Assembly: GCF_004000825.1 (NCBI RefSeq)
Contig: NZ_BILZ01000035.1
Coordinates: 1-61,684 of the forward strand
DNA: 61,684 bases
Direction: 5' to 3'
Origin: Paenibacillus kobensis NBRC 15729
Lineage (GTDB): Bacteria; Bacillota; Bacilli; Paenibacillales; Paenibacillaceae
Shown: one piece after another, positions 8,037 to 16,824 of the stretch
How the letters are laid out: every line of letters starts with the position of its first letter
Numbering within the stretch: the stretch's first letter is position 1
Program-made: the position numbers and the translations under genes
The notes under the pieces: generated by a model
Told to the model about the DNA's origin: nothing
What the model saw: only the letters and a program-made list of their open reading frames with translations
Database searches by the model: none

Positions 8037-9191
8037 TTAAGTTCGGATATACTCGCTATACAACGCTACTCCCATACCGTCTATTCCATCTGGATCGCGC
8101 CAATAAATATTTACTCCGGCAGGCGGATTCGTATTATCTAATTTTCGGATGACCTTACGGTTCGATTCATCCGGGTAATAGAACAAATTTTTCTCCGCTT
8201 TGTCTGGACTGTTAACTCCGTAATGTCTGCGGTTACGATCATTGATCACATAGGAGTGGTCAAAATTTGCTGGATTCACCTTATGGTTAGAAGCTTGCAG
8301 AATCGCTTCGGTCACCCACTTCTTCAAATCATCATGTGCAATATTGACTCCCAACTCAGTACGGTCGAAAAAGTCCCGAATGTACTGAATGACAGGCTTG
8401 CCATAGTCCAGCTTCTCGTTCGAACGGTTCTTCTCTTCCTTGTACGACTGGAAGTCGGAGTAGATGAAAGACACGAATGATTTGATCGTATGCTTCGTGT
8501 ATTCATATATGGGCTCAATTCTTCCTTCGCCCTCTTGGCTCAGCAGTTCAGATAACAGCCTTGCGACAGATTGCGGAGCCACACTATCTTTATGAACTCC
8601 CCATCTCATATGCATACACGGAAGTTCGAGCTGCTGGGCCTCTAACTGATGTAGCAGTTCTTGATACTCGCCTTCGGCTTTGCGAGATTGTGTCGGTGTT
8701 AAGAAGATAAAGGAAATAAGAGGGTTGAAAGAGTCGACTGCCGCCTGAGCATAGTAACGCTTCAGCCCGACGATTTCATCATAGAGCTGGTTGTCACCTT
8801 TGCTAATGGCCCCATCCTTAATTTTATTCTCGATCCCGAACACATACTTCGGCACCGAATGCTGCGCCTGTCGCTCCATAATTTCGATCAGGATATCGAT
8901 GTCCCTCGTCCTCTTCCTGCCGTTATCCTCTTCCGAGCTAATAACCTTCACTTCAGCCTGAACCCTTACTTCATACATCGAATTCCGCGACAAGTCTCTT
9001 ACTCTGTTATCATAGATAAGCTCCTTGAAACGCACATCGTCATGCATGATAATTGGGGTTAAAAAGCGTTCAACAAACGTCGAACCTAAACCATGGTTCT
9101 CGTTTGGATCAAGCAGATACGCAAGGAATGAGCTAACATTAGGCTCGTTAATCGACCCGTCATTGGATGATAGGATTTTGAAGATGTTCAT
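8037..9191 (-). CDS. PD-(D/E)XK nuclease superfamily protein (PDDEXK_4 type)
   Basis: A 384-residue predicted nuclease. The N-terminus begins with the pattern common in the PDDEXK_4 family: NIFKILSSNDGSINEPNVSSFLAYLLDPNE would be cut at 20 residues, so the key points are E-P-N-x-S-S-F-L-A-Y-L-L-D-P at about 15-28. The active site is RDIDILIEI (Asp) followed about 20 residues later by FGIENKIKDGA (Glu and Lys), then a conserved Gln-Leu-Tyr segment. GGAGG precedes the ATG. It sits between the two McrB/McrC pairs, 153 bp after the second pair and closed by its own terminator, so it may be an accessory of pair 2 or a separate single-gene defence nuclease. Members of this family occur in defence islands, but no specific role is established for this one. 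Confidence 0.8.
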   Translation of the reverse strand: MNIFKILSSNDGSINEPNVSSFLAYLLDPNENHGLGSTFVERFLTPIIMHDDVRFKELIYDNRVRDLSRNSMYEVRVQAEVKVISSEEDNGRKRTRDIDILIEIMERQAQHSVPKYVFGIENKIKDGAISKGDNQLYDEIVGLKRYYAQAAVDSFNPLISFIFLTPTQSRKAEGEYQELLHQLEAQQLELPCMHMRWGVHKDSVAPQSVARLLSELLSQEGEGRIEPIYEYTKHTIKSFVSFIYSDFQSYKEEKNRSNEKLDYGKPVIQYIRDFFDRTELGVNIAHDDLKKWVTEAILQASNHKVNPANFDHSYVINDRNRRHYGVNSPDKAEKNLFYYPDESNRKVIRKLDNTNPPAGVNIYWRDPDGIDGMGVALYSEYIRT

Positions 9192-9290
9192 GGGTCCTCC
9201 GAATAGGAAATGAAATAATAGACAATTTTCTATTTAATTAAAAGAAGACAATTCAATACGAGATAGAGCATCGGCGATAAGACCATAAAT

Positions 9291-9313
9291 GTAAATCGTG
9301 TTAACCGATTTAC
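9291..9313. other. Short inverted repeat between nuclease genes
   Basis: GTAAATCG and CGATTTAC form a perfect 8-bp inverted repeat with a 7-base loop. It lies 31 bp beyond the stop at 9344 on the minus strand. There is no T run, so it could be a weak terminator, a processing site or an operator for the gene at 8037-9191. Confidence 0.5.
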
Positions 9314-9343
9314 CTACGGCCTCTTGGATTTCGAAAAGTTTCA

Positions 9344-11779
9344 CTACTCCTGCTCGGCTACTTCTATCCCCAATACCCGCTCCGCCAAATCCACGTACTC
9401 TCGATCGAGCCGCACCTTCACCTTGCCGCGACGCCTCTTCTCACGCCATTCGCGAAGCTGGCTTTCATCATCAAGACGCAACTCAGCCAGCTCGATTGCA
9501 CGATCGAACAAATACTTCGTCGTATATAAGCAGGTGTAGACGCCTTGGCCGCCTAGCGCAATTGAGATTTTACGTTTCTGCCACTGCTCGATCTTAAAGT
9601 ATACGTACAGGTCATCTTCCGTATTAGGCCGTGCAGGTCGCTCCGTAATCTCGCTTCGCTTCACGATCTTCCAATCCAGCACGCGACCATACCACTGAAC
9701 GCCCGCTTCATGCTGAAACTGCTTCCTTGACTGACACAACGCGATATACTCCAACTGAGTCAGCACTTTATGATCGGATAAATTACGAAGAGGCATATAG
9801 TAACTACTGTTCTGTAGCACCGCTTCCAATTGTCCCGTCCGCATCGATCCAACAAGCATATTACGTCCACTGAGCTTGTTCTCATAATACGGCTTCGTGC
9901 CGCGTGGCTGCGTCGAGCGTTCGAAAGCTTTTTCCGGACTGTCGAGAATCAATTCATCCAAGAAAGCTTCTAGCAAAGACGTGCTGCCCGGCAACAAAGG
10001 GAACGCACCAATATTAATGAGATCGATGCTTCGATAGAAGCGGTGCTCCTTGAACTTCTCTTCATCCGAGTAAGGGAACAACACGTAAGCCCCGAACATG
10101 CTTCGTTCGTACTCTGTCGAGCCCTTCTCCTGAAACACGATCGAGTCACGATATCGATGCATCGTATTAATATCATCCTCCTCCGGCCCAGGATGACTGT
10201 ATTGATCACGATAGGAAGAGCCCTCATAGGCTGGATTAATCCGATACTTGGCATCGAACACATACTTATACACCTTCGCCTGTCCACTGCCGTCATGCTT
10301 ATGAAGCGTAAGCACATTATCCGGGCGCTGCGCCAACGTCGGCGGGTCCTTGCGCTGATCCTCGGAAGGTAACGCATTGTAATAAAGCGAGAACTTCTCG
10401 CCATTATGCGGATTCTCGTAATCCACCTTCGCCCGCTGCGTCTTGTCTAGTGTTACGAACAGGCCGCTGCGGTTCACCCGAATGATGTCCTGCTTGAGTA
10501 GACGATATTTTCGGGCCAACAGCTCGTGAATCTTCAGGAAGCACCAGTATTCATACAGCTGCGCAAGATCCTTCATCGAGATATGGAACAGATCGCTCTG
10601 GATCGACAGCCCCTTCATCAACGTCAGGTAGATTCGATAGGCTTCTCGATAACCCGGCGCCATTTGTAACACCATCGATACATTAAAATGCTGCATCTGC
10701 CCCGACTGCTGCAAGAAATCGAACTGGAGCAGCCGCCGCAGCGCTGTCTTCATTCTGGTGATCTGCTCAAGCAACTCAGGGTCCTGCGATCGCCAGTCCT
10801 TCCCCCTTACGATTGCATGAATATCGCCAAGCTTACGGTCAATCCGCTCCAGCATCCAACGGAGGAACCGGTTCTCGTTCGTATCGTAGCTAAGCTTCCG
10901 CTTCGTCTCGAGGAGCTGGGTTGGCCGATACATTTGTCCATGAATGGGAATGAAACCATGCTTCTGATCCGAGGTCAGCAAGTGCTGCCGCTTCGCGAGG
11001 AAGCTTATGTTCTCCCGGCCTGCCCGCTTCACCTTATTCGCATCCCGAACATGTCGCTCTTCATCCATCTGATGATGAGGCATCCGCTCAATCCGTTCAA
11101 CCGCACTCACCAGTTGGTGGAACACCGATTGCAGTATCGCAAAATACTCCGTTAAGCTCTGCGACGTGGTGTGCGTCAGCCCCGTTGTCTGATACGTTCT
11201 GCGCAAAAAATCGAAAGAAAGATTGTAGACCTGCTGGTTCACCTCATGCAAAATCGCATGATAATCGCGCTTATAATCGAGCTTCGTCGGATAGATCTCC
11301 AGTCGCAGCATCAGCGCCGTCTCCCCACCAAGCCGAATCTCCAGATCGGTATAACCAATCTCATTCTGAAATTGAAGCAAGCCGGAGAACACTCGCCCGC
11401 TCCGTCCGACTGGCTTAAGCGCTCGCCGGATATGCGGGTTGGTATGGTAGAACTCGAGACGCTGATCCGTATGGCTCTCGATAATCAGCTCATAGGACTG
11501 CGTCTCATACAAGCAAGGCTCTACTTGCTCCGAGAATCCATCCACCCATTGCTGTCTGCCCACCGAGTAGAGGCGGAACTCCTCGATTCGGATATGAGGG
11601 CTCATCGCAACGGCCGCTATCTCCGTTGTCATTCTATCCCCTTCCTCCTCACGATGAAGGTGAAGCGTCTCTACTGTTGGATGATATGGCTTTCCCTTAA
11701 TGTACAAATCGAACAAATTCGTCCGAACTTGTATCAGCTCGCGGCTTTCATTAGGAGAGCCAGAATGAAGTGAATCCAT
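9344..11779 (-). CDS. McrC-like DUF2357/PDDEXK_7 nuclease subunit (pair 2)
   Basis: Larger (811 residues) counterpart of the pair 1 nuclease, and the probable cutting subunit for the McrB-like ATPase encoded upstream. The N-terminal part (about 40-330) is DUF2357-like. The nuclease core is around 500-570: YKYVFDAKYRINPAYEG supplies the Asp-x-Lys motif, followed by an inserted segment containing GPEEDDINTMHRYRDSIV, characteristic of PDDEXK_7. The C-terminal 200 residues carry an extra domain (about 620-811) that is absent from the pair 1 protein and that I do not recognise; it is rich in Trp, Tyr and basic residues and could bind nucleic acid. The gene overlaps the ATPase gene by 29 bp. TGGAGG lies close before the ATG. 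Confidence 0.84.
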   Translation of the reverse strand: MDSLHSGSPNESRELIQVRTNLFDLYIKGKPYHPTVETLHLHREEEGDRMTTEIAAVAMSPHIRIEEFRLYSVGRQQWVDGFSEQVEPCLYETQSYELIIESHTDQRLEFYHTNPHIRRALKPVGRSGRVFSGLLQFQNEIGYTDLEIRLGGETALMLRLEIYPTKLDYKRDYHAILHEVNQQVYNLSFDFLRRTYQTTGLTHTTSQSLTEYFAILQSVFHQLVSAVERIERMPHHQMDEERHVRDANKVKRAGRENISFLAKRQHLLTSDQKHGFIPIHGQMYRPTQLLETKRKLSYDTNENRFLRWMLERIDRKLGDIHAIVRGKDWRSQDPELLEQITRMKTALRRLLQFDFLQQSGQMQHFNVSMVLQMAPGYREAYRIYLTLMKGLSIQSDLFHISMKDLAQLYEYWCFLKIHELLARKYRLLKQDIIRVNRSGLFVTLDKTQRAKVDYENPHNGEKFSLYYNALPSEDQRKDPPTLAQRPDNVLTLHKHDGSGQAKVYKYVFDAKYRINPAYEGSSYRDQYSHPGPEEDDINTMHRYRDSIVFQEKGSTEYERSMFGAYVLFPYSDEEKFKEHRFYRSIDLINIGAFPLLPGSTSLLEAFLDELILDSPEKAFERSTQPRGTKPYYENKLSGRNMLVGSMRTGQLEAVLQNSSYYMPLRNLSDHKVLTQLEYIALCQSRKQFQHEAGVQWYGRVLDWKIVKRSEITERPARPNTEDDLYVYFKIEQWQKRKISIALGGQGVYTCLYTTKYLFDRAIELAELRLDDESQLREWREKRRRGKVKVRLDREYVDLAERVLGIEVAEQE

Positions 11780-14558
11780 CTTCCTCCAACCTCCGCAGCA
11801 TATAGGCTAGCTTGCGAGCACTTTGGGGGTAACGCGCTTCTGGTGTTGCATCATAGCTTCGCCAAGGCTTGTACAAGTCAGATGCATCCATCAACAGATT
11901 GTCCATGCTGCCTTTTGCTCCTGTGCAATATTGCAGCAATCTAATCAAGACTCGCTTCACCGACTGACTGCTTCCTTGGATACGCGGAAGGATTTTCTGA
12001 AGGAGTTGCGTATCGAACGCCGAGCTTGGCTCCAGAAGACCGAACCGTTCATTGTAGATCATGAAGAAACAAACCGCATCCCGAACACGGAATCCGACAT
12101 GGGCATGTAGCTCTTCGAGAATGGCGTTTATTTTAACCAGTTCCTCGGTTGTAGTTCTTATGAGCTGTTGATGCTCGCTGAAAGCATTCTGCAAAGTCAG
12201 ATAGTCGGATTGTAAGAAGCTAGCTGGGACTGGTTCTACTGATGGCTGTATTGGGGACGATTGTTCCATTGGAAAATCATCTAGCCGGATGTAGTTAAAC
12301 TCCAGCGTGTTCGCGCGGTCGAGCACCTTTTTGCTGAAAGGATGCGTGGTTTCGTCCATGTTGACTGTCCCGATCAGGAACACGTTGTCAGGAATGATGA
12401 GGTCGTTATTGATCGGTGATTGCGCTGCCTCATTCGATGTTGTCTGCATCGTTTGCAGCAACTCCTTGGATACAATCCGATCGGTAACGATCCGTCCGCC
12501 ATCACGCCGCTGCGTCTCCAGAATACTCAGCATATCGCTAAAATAATGCTCGACGCGCGCAAGATTCATTTCATCGAGGCAAATAAAATAAGGTTTGTTG
12601 CGATTCGCTGGCTGCATCGCTTCGATTAACACCTTGGTGAGTGGACCTGGACGGAACTGCCCCGCGAGATCCTGGTAACCGATTAGATCGCTCGGGTCGC
12701 TCCAGTCCGGACGGACCGGAATAAGCGTGAACTGCCCATTGCGTTCCGTCGCACCAAGTGCTTCGGCGAATAGCTTGACGAGCTTTGTTTTGCCAGTGCC
12801 GGATATGCCAGCGAGAATGACAAAAGGCTTCGTCTTCAGCGATAAGTAGAAGTTCTCGATCAAGCTGCCAGGGTAGCTGAAGCCCTGGTTGGCGATGAAG
12901 AATTTGATTTGGTTGACGCGTTCTTGAACAGTTAGATGGTCAGTCATTGTGGTGGACACTTCATCCGACTCCTCCACATAAATATAAGTGCTGTCCGCTT
13001 GCTTGCGGATATATTGAAGCTCTTCCAGCCAGTTGAGCATGAACTTGGTACGCGATTGCTGAGTCACTTCCTCGAAGTGGGCTACGCCCATTGCTTCGAT
13101 GAATTCGGGTTGGAAGTCTTCGTGGGTGAATATGTGCTTGCGCTCTGCTATCTCAGCTGCAAGACGAATAACCCTCGGGAGCTCATTCGTGGTACTAGGG
13201 TCCTCAATCACGTTTCTTAGCAATGCCGCTTGTTCATCCGTAATGGTCCAAGGATTGTCGAGTCGAATGTATAGTGCGTATTGCTGCCCGAGTTCCTTTA
13301 AAGAGAAGCCGTGGTCATCGTGTTCGACGATACCCAGTTCGACAAGTACTCTAATGAAGCTGCGCAGACGATCCTCTGGATGTTTAATGGCGTCTCCCGA
13401 TTTGAATAATCTTGGTTGGATGGAGGGATTGAGTAGCTCGTTCATAGAAACAGGATGATCGGTATCATCGGCTAAGTAACTTACGACGCCTTGAACGTAG
13501 TGCAGATAGGACATGGTGAAGCGAAACACAGGTTGATTGGTTTGCTCCGCCGCAGCAGCAACCTGCCTTTTCTCCGCGTAAAGGTTGTAATCATCTACCA
13601 TGGACTTCAGGTCAGCCAAAAGCTGCTCGTCCGACGGCATGTCGTCTTTTGTGTATTTGTAATAAGCGATGGTGGATTCTTGGTAGGCTTCGCCGAGGCC
13701 GCTTGCCGTTAGATAGATTTCTTTATCTTTGTGAGCTCCTTCAAGTGGGACGATCTCTCGGATTTCAGCTGCTTTAGTCCGCAAATACTCAAAAGCGGCC
13801 TTCTTCCCTTTCTTCTTCATGGGTTCGGTTACACCTAGCATAAAGGTCAGATATACCGCAGACATATCCTCAGAGAATAGGTAGACAAGATATTCTCCCT
13901 TTTGAGTAGTCATTGTAATCCGCTCGTTCATAATTGCTATCCACGGAATGGCAGCCCAATTCCCCTTGCCAACAGAGCCTTGAACGATGAGCGGTATGTG
14001 GGTGTACGAGAGTTTACGTAACTCTGCTGGAATTATTTTGCGTACCAGTTGATCAATCGGATGCTCTTTAATTGATTCATTTCTCGCTTGATGATAGGAA
14101 TTCATCACTTGCAGTAGGTGGTTACGTAGTGGGATTGTACTCGCGCTTAAAGAAGCGTAGTAGGCCTCTTCTTCACGTTTCGCATAGTCTCTTAGTTCAG
14201 ATAGTTGCTGGTCATCCATTTGATTTAGAATGTCTTGTTTAAAACTTATTATTCTATCAACGTTGCTATTGAAGATATCTATCAGCGCTTGAATCGGGTT
14301 CTGCATAATCGTTTTTATTTGGGCAACAGTTAGGCCGGACCACGTGTTACCAAGATGTGTAGGGGGAACTTCGCATGGCAGACCGGCTTGTTCACGTTCA
14401 AGATAATGGGAACGAAACCATTGAGCTAATTGATCTATTTGAACACCGTTATGAAGTCCGCTAACCCCCTCAGCTGTAAGACACTGAATAAGCGCCATCT
14501 TGTAGGACTTTTGTTTATGTTTGAAGATTTCGCGTAATTCTACAGGTAGTTGCGGCAT
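11751..14558 (-). CDS. McrB-like AAA+ NTPase with DUF3578 (MrcB_N) domain (pair 2)
   Basis: A 935-residue McrB-type motor. Residues about 10-260 form the DUF3578/MrcB N-terminal domain, recognised by QGSVGKGNWAAIPWIAI and YLVYLFSEDMSAVYLTF; this domain is found at the N-terminus of McrB-like proteins and is thought to read DNA. A helical region with a winged-helix-like feel follows (about 330-540). The AAA+ module starts with Walker A GISGTGKTK at about 581, then Walker B ICLDEMNLARVEHYFSDML, and GTVNMDETTHPFSKKVLDRA. TAGGAGG lies 8 bases before the ATG. Its N-terminal domain differs from that of pair 1, so the two systems probably recognise different targets. The upstream region carries an attenuator-like hairpin. 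Confidence 0.88.
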   Translation of the reverse strand: MPQLPVELREIFKHKQKSYKMALIQCLTAEGVSGLHNGVQIDQLAQWFRSHYLEREQAGLPCEVPPTHLGNTWSGLTVAQIKTIMQNPIQALIDIFNSNVDRIISFKQDILNQMDDQQLSELRDYAKREEEAYYASLSASTIPLRNHLLQVMNSYHQARNESIKEHPIDQLVRKIIPAELRKLSYTHIPLIVQGSVGKGNWAAIPWIAIMNERITMTTQKGEYLVYLFSEDMSAVYLTFMLGVTEPMKKKGKKAAFEYLRTKAAEIREIVPLEGAHKDKEIYLTASGLGEAYQESTIAYYKYTKDDMPSDEQLLADLKSMVDDYNLYAEKRQVAAAAEQTNQPVFRFTMSYLHYVQGVVSYLADDTDHPVSMNELLNPSIQPRLFKSGDAIKHPEDRLRSFIRVLVELGIVEHDDHGFSLKELGQQYALYIRLDNPWTITDEQAALLRNVIEDPSTTNELPRVIRLAAEIAERKHIFTHEDFQPEFIEAMGVAHFEEVTQQSRTKFMLNWLEELQYIRKQADSTYIYVEESDEVSTTMTDHLTVQERVNQIKFFIANQGFSYPGSLIENFYLSLKTKPFVILAGISGTGKTKLVKLFAEALGATERNGQFTLIPVRPDWSDPSDLIGYQDLAGQFRPGPLTKVLIEAMQPANRNKPYFICLDEMNLARVEHYFSDMLSILETQRRDGGRIVTDRIVSKELLQTMQTTSNEAAQSPINNDLIIPDNVFLIGTVNMDETTHPFSKKVLDRANTLEFNYIRLDDFPMEQSSPIQPSVEPVPASFLQSDYLTLQNAFSEHQQLIRTTTEELVKINAILEELHAHVGFRVRDAVCFFMIYNERFGLLEPSSAFDTQLLQKILPRIQGSSQSVKRVLIRLLQYCTGAKGSMDNLLMDASDLYKPWRSYDATPEARYPQSARKLAYMLRRLEEDGFTSFWLS

Positions 14559-14586
14559 GTTACTAGCCTCCTAGTTAGGCATAAGT

Positions 14587-14613
14587 AAAAAAGAGAGCAT
14601 TCGTATGCCCTCT
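14587..14613 (-). terminator. Terminator-like hairpin just upstream of the second McrB gene
   Basis: Minus strand: AGAGGGCAT and ATGCTCTCT pair (one mismatch) with a 4-base loop, followed by six T. It ends only about 28 bp before the ATG of the McrB-like gene at 14558. It may insulate the gene from upstream transcription, or act as an attenuator in its leader. Confidence 0.7.
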
Positions 14614-14658
14614 GTTAATTCGATAATATAATTGACTATCCTTCAATGATGAGATTAT

Positions 14659-14692
14659 TTAGTGGTTGTCGCATACCACTTGTGGCCACTAA
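14659..14692. other. Inverted repeat in the leader/intergenic region
   Basis: TTAGTGG and CCACTAA form a perfect 7-bp stem around a 20-base loop that itself contains ACCACTTGTGG, a second small palindrome. It lies between two minus-strand terminators (14751-14778 and 14587-14613). It could be an operator or part of an RNA leader or small RNA. Confidence 0.5.
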
Positions 14693-14750
14693 GAAATGAC
14701 CAAACTATCCCCCGCGAGAGCTTCTCTCGCATCTTTTCAGTAACATAATA

Positions 14751-14778
14751 AAAAGATCTCGACAATTAAAAGTCGAGA
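14751..14778 (-). terminator. Terminator of the GNAT-EVE/ASCH operon
   Basis: Minus strand: TCTCGAC and GTCGAGA form a 7-bp stem with an AT-rich loop followed by TCTTTTT. It begins 11 bp after the stop codon at 14789. Confidence 0.82.
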
Positions 14779-14788
14779 CCAATTTCGT

Positions 14789-15160
14789 TTATTCAATATA
14801 ACAAAAAGATTGAGGTGCTCGAAAATTGCTATCCTGCATAGAGGGATCGTAAGGATGTTCGTATTGCACTGCCTTTGAGATCTTTATTGCGTAACCTTCC
14901 GTTCGATCCCCAAAGTACTCTTGAAAAAAACTATAACTGATACCAGAATCTTTTTGCGTAGATGACCAAATCGACTCAGGGGAATCATTTAATATATACT
15001 CTATAAATAGTTCCCCTACAATCTTCCCTTCTGGTTTAGTCGAATATACGACAATTGACTCAACATCTTTTTTGAAAATCGTACGGCGGTACTCGAACTT
15101 CTTCTCTCCTGCAAATATCTTCTCAACAAATTCGGGCTTAATCGATAACAAGACTTTCAT
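14789..15160 (-). CDS. ASCH-domain protein
   Basis: A 123-residue single-domain protein of the ASCH family (PUA-like beta barrel), a fold that binds RNA or modified DNA and sometimes hydrolyses modified nucleosides. Visible ASCH features: start MKVLLSIKPEFVEKIFAGEK, then KFEYRR, a strand region IVVYSTKPEGKIVGELFI with the Gly-Lys-hydrophobic-Gly turn, and a late YAIKISKAVQYEHP. The ATG at 15160 is preferred because AGGTGA lies 5 bases before it. It overlaps the end of the GNAT-EVE gene by 23 bp, so the two are almost certainly translated from one message. Lower G+C than the McrBC region suggests separate acquisition. The ligand is unknown. Confidence 0.85.
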   Translation of the reverse strand: MKVLLSIKPEFVEKIFAGEKKFEYRRTIFKKDVESIVVYSTKPEGKIVGELFIEYILNDSPESIWSSTQKDSGISYSFFQEYFGDRTEGYAIKISKAVQYEHPYDPSMQDSNFRAPQSFCYIE

Positions 15161-16196
15161 GTGCATCACCTGCCTGCAAGATGGAATCGAACTGATTGTC
15201 TGTCAGTTCAAAAAACGTCCAACGATCACTCTCAATCCCAAGTTGTTCTATAAGTTGCCCCCGAGTTACCCTCTTCCTAAGAGCAATATTATACACCATC
15301 TTTATGACGTGATGACGTTTCTCCTCAAAATAAATACCTTGTAATTCTTCTGACGTATACACACTATATTTCTCACAGTAATCAGTAAATGATCTAACAT
15401 CACTAAAGCTCTGTTTAGATTTAACCTCTTCTACAACACAAATGGAAGTGGCCACAGACCTGTATCTCGCCTGACCTTGCCTGTCAGAGGTTCTATATAT
15501 GACTATTATATCGCCAGGCCTAAGCCCAGAAACGGGGGCGGCAGAAATAAAGACTTTATGGATACTATTTGTGTGTGAAACATCCTCAAGGATATCAAAG
15601 CGCTCATTATTAAGTATCGAGTCCGGGAACAGTCGAGTATGGAACTCTGGGAATATGGAAAGAACATGCTTCCTTTTCCCTCTCTGACTTATTCTAGGAT
15701 AATTCAAAAGTATATGATTCCTTGTTTCGGTTAATGATTTCCACAACACGAGCTCTGTTCCGGATGTAGATTCCTTAGTTGACCGCTGAATGAATCCATA
15801 TTTCAGGAAAAGGCTGACCAATGCCTCATGCTTTGCAAATACAGTAACATAAATTCCTTCAACGCCCCTGCTAATTGCAACATCTAAGGCCCTTTTAATA
15901 AAGCGCTCCCCCAGCCTAGTGCCGTGCGGGTTTACTTTCATTGTACCTATTTTCAATACGGAATTCGCTACAATCGATGGTGTGACATCTTCAATTGGAC
16001 CATTCTCTACCTTTAGGTATAGGAATGCTTCCAATCTTTTCTGAGGATTGTATAGAACATATGCTCTTTCTTGAGCCTTTCTTGCAAACCAGTTTTCGAA
16101 ACCCGGGTAGTCTCCTTTTAAACTATCAAAAAAGGGGTCTGAAAGTTCTATTTCAGAGAACAGCTTATGTTGAATATATCCTTCCAAGATTGTCAC
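15138..16196 (-). CDS. GNAT acetyltransferase fused to an EVE/PUA-like domain
   Basis: A 352-residue two-part protein. Residues about 1-165 are a GNAT N-acetyltransferase: the acetyl-CoA loop is in VNPHGTRLGERFIKRAL, and the later strands are IYVTVFAKHEALVSLFLKYGF, the usual GNAT ending. Residues about 185-300 look like an EVE/PUA-type domain, from GLRPGDIIVIYRT through TSICVVEEV and VYTSEELQGI; such domains recognise modified bases in DNA or RNA. A helical tail follows. The GTG start is the only candidate near the ribosome site, and spacing is tight. Downstream it overlaps the ASCH gene. Upstream, 103 bp away, is a divergent kinase gene with an inverted repeat between them. Acetylation target is unknown. 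Confidence 0.82.
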   Translation of the reverse strand: MTILEGYIQHKLFSEIELSDPFFDSLKGDYPGFENWFARKAQERAYVLYNPQKRLEAFLYLKVENGPIEDVTPSIVANSVLKIGTMKVNPHGTRLGERFIKRALDVAISRGVEGIYVTVFAKHEALVSLFLKYGFIQRSTKESTSGTELVLWKSLTETRNHILLNYPRISQRGKRKHVLSIFPEFHTRLFPDSILNNERFDILEDVSHTNSIHKVFISAAPVSGLRPGDIIVIYRTSDRQGQARYRSVATSICVVEEVKSKQSFSDVRSFTDYCEKYSVYTSEELQGIYFEEKRHHVIKMVYNIALRKRVTRGQLIEQLGIESDRWTFFELTDNQFDSILQAGDAHESLVID

Positions 16197-16223
16197 ATCC
16201 TTATTGAGTCTGAATCCCCTTCT

Positions 16224-16255
16224 ATGTTACCATATTTTTGAATCTATGGTAGCAT
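16224..16255. promoter_or_regulatory. Inverted repeat in shared divergent promoter region
   Basis: ATGTTACCATA and TATGGTAGCAT are inverted repeats matching at 10 of 11 positions, separated by 10 bases. They sit centrally in the 103-bp region between the divergent GNAT-EVE and kinase genes. This is a likely operator that could control both directions; the binding protein is not known. Confidence 0.65.
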
Positions 16256-16299
16256 TGTTTTTAGTGTAATTCACAGAAAAACGAATGGAGGATTAACTG

Positions 16300-16824
16300 G
16301 TGAGAAAAATGATCTTTATTGGAGGTATTCATGGAGTCGGGAAAACCTCATTATGTAATGACCTCACAAAACATTACGAAATCTCTCACTTTTCGGCCAG
16401 TAAGTTAATATCTGATGAAAAAGAAGAGATCTATTCGCGCAACAAACTGATTCATGATATAGAACAGAACCAAGATTTTCTCTCGACCTCGTTGAATCGC
16501 CTTAATATCAGTGACTGGTTCTTGCTAGACGGACATTTCTGCCTACTTAATCAGTCCAGTGATATTACGCGAATTCCTCCTGATACATTTAGTAGAATAT
16601 CACCTAACTCAATCATTGTACTTACTGATTTAATAAGTTCCATTCAAGAAAGGTTTTCTCAAAGAGATGGCTACCAATTCGATTCTAACCTCCTTGAAAG
16701 CTTTCAAACTGCAGAGATTATATATGCTCGCGAGATTAGTAATTATCTAAATATTCCATTTTTAGTGGCCCAATCTGGAGATATAAAGAGTATTCACGAA
16801 TTCATGAATAAGATTATGCAATAG
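16300..16824 (+). CDS. Small P-loop kinase-like ATPase
   Basis: A 174-residue P-loop protein resembling small nucleoside, nucleotide or adenylate kinases. Walker A is IFIGGIHGVGKTSLC (residues about 4-18). A lid- or base-binding stretch DWFLLDGHFCL (about 70-80) resembles the DGH/DxH segment of kinases that act on nucleotides or sugars, and SIQERFSQRDGY (about 115-127) supplies arginines typical of a lid. The GTG at 16300 has GGAGG 8 bases upstream. It is divergent from the GNAT-EVE/ASCH operon and shares its promoter region. A role in phosphorylating a nucleotide or nucleic acid end is plausible but unproven. Its 3' end abuts remnant sequence of another origin. Confidence 0.78.
   Translation: MRKMIFIGGIHGVGKTSLCNDLTKHYEISHFSASKLISDEKEEIYSRNKLIHDIEQNQDFLSTSLNRLNISDWFLLDGHFCLLNQSSDITRIPPDTFSRISPNSIIVLTDLISSIQERFSQRDGYQFDSNLLESFQTAEIIYAREISNYLNIPFLVAQSGDIKSIHEFMNKIMQ

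Noticed and set aside
14714-14730. Plus-strand terminator GCGAGAG/CTCTCGC followed by ATCTTTT
   Set aside because: No plus-strand gene lies upstream for it to end; kept only as a possible part of the intergenic RNA structure.
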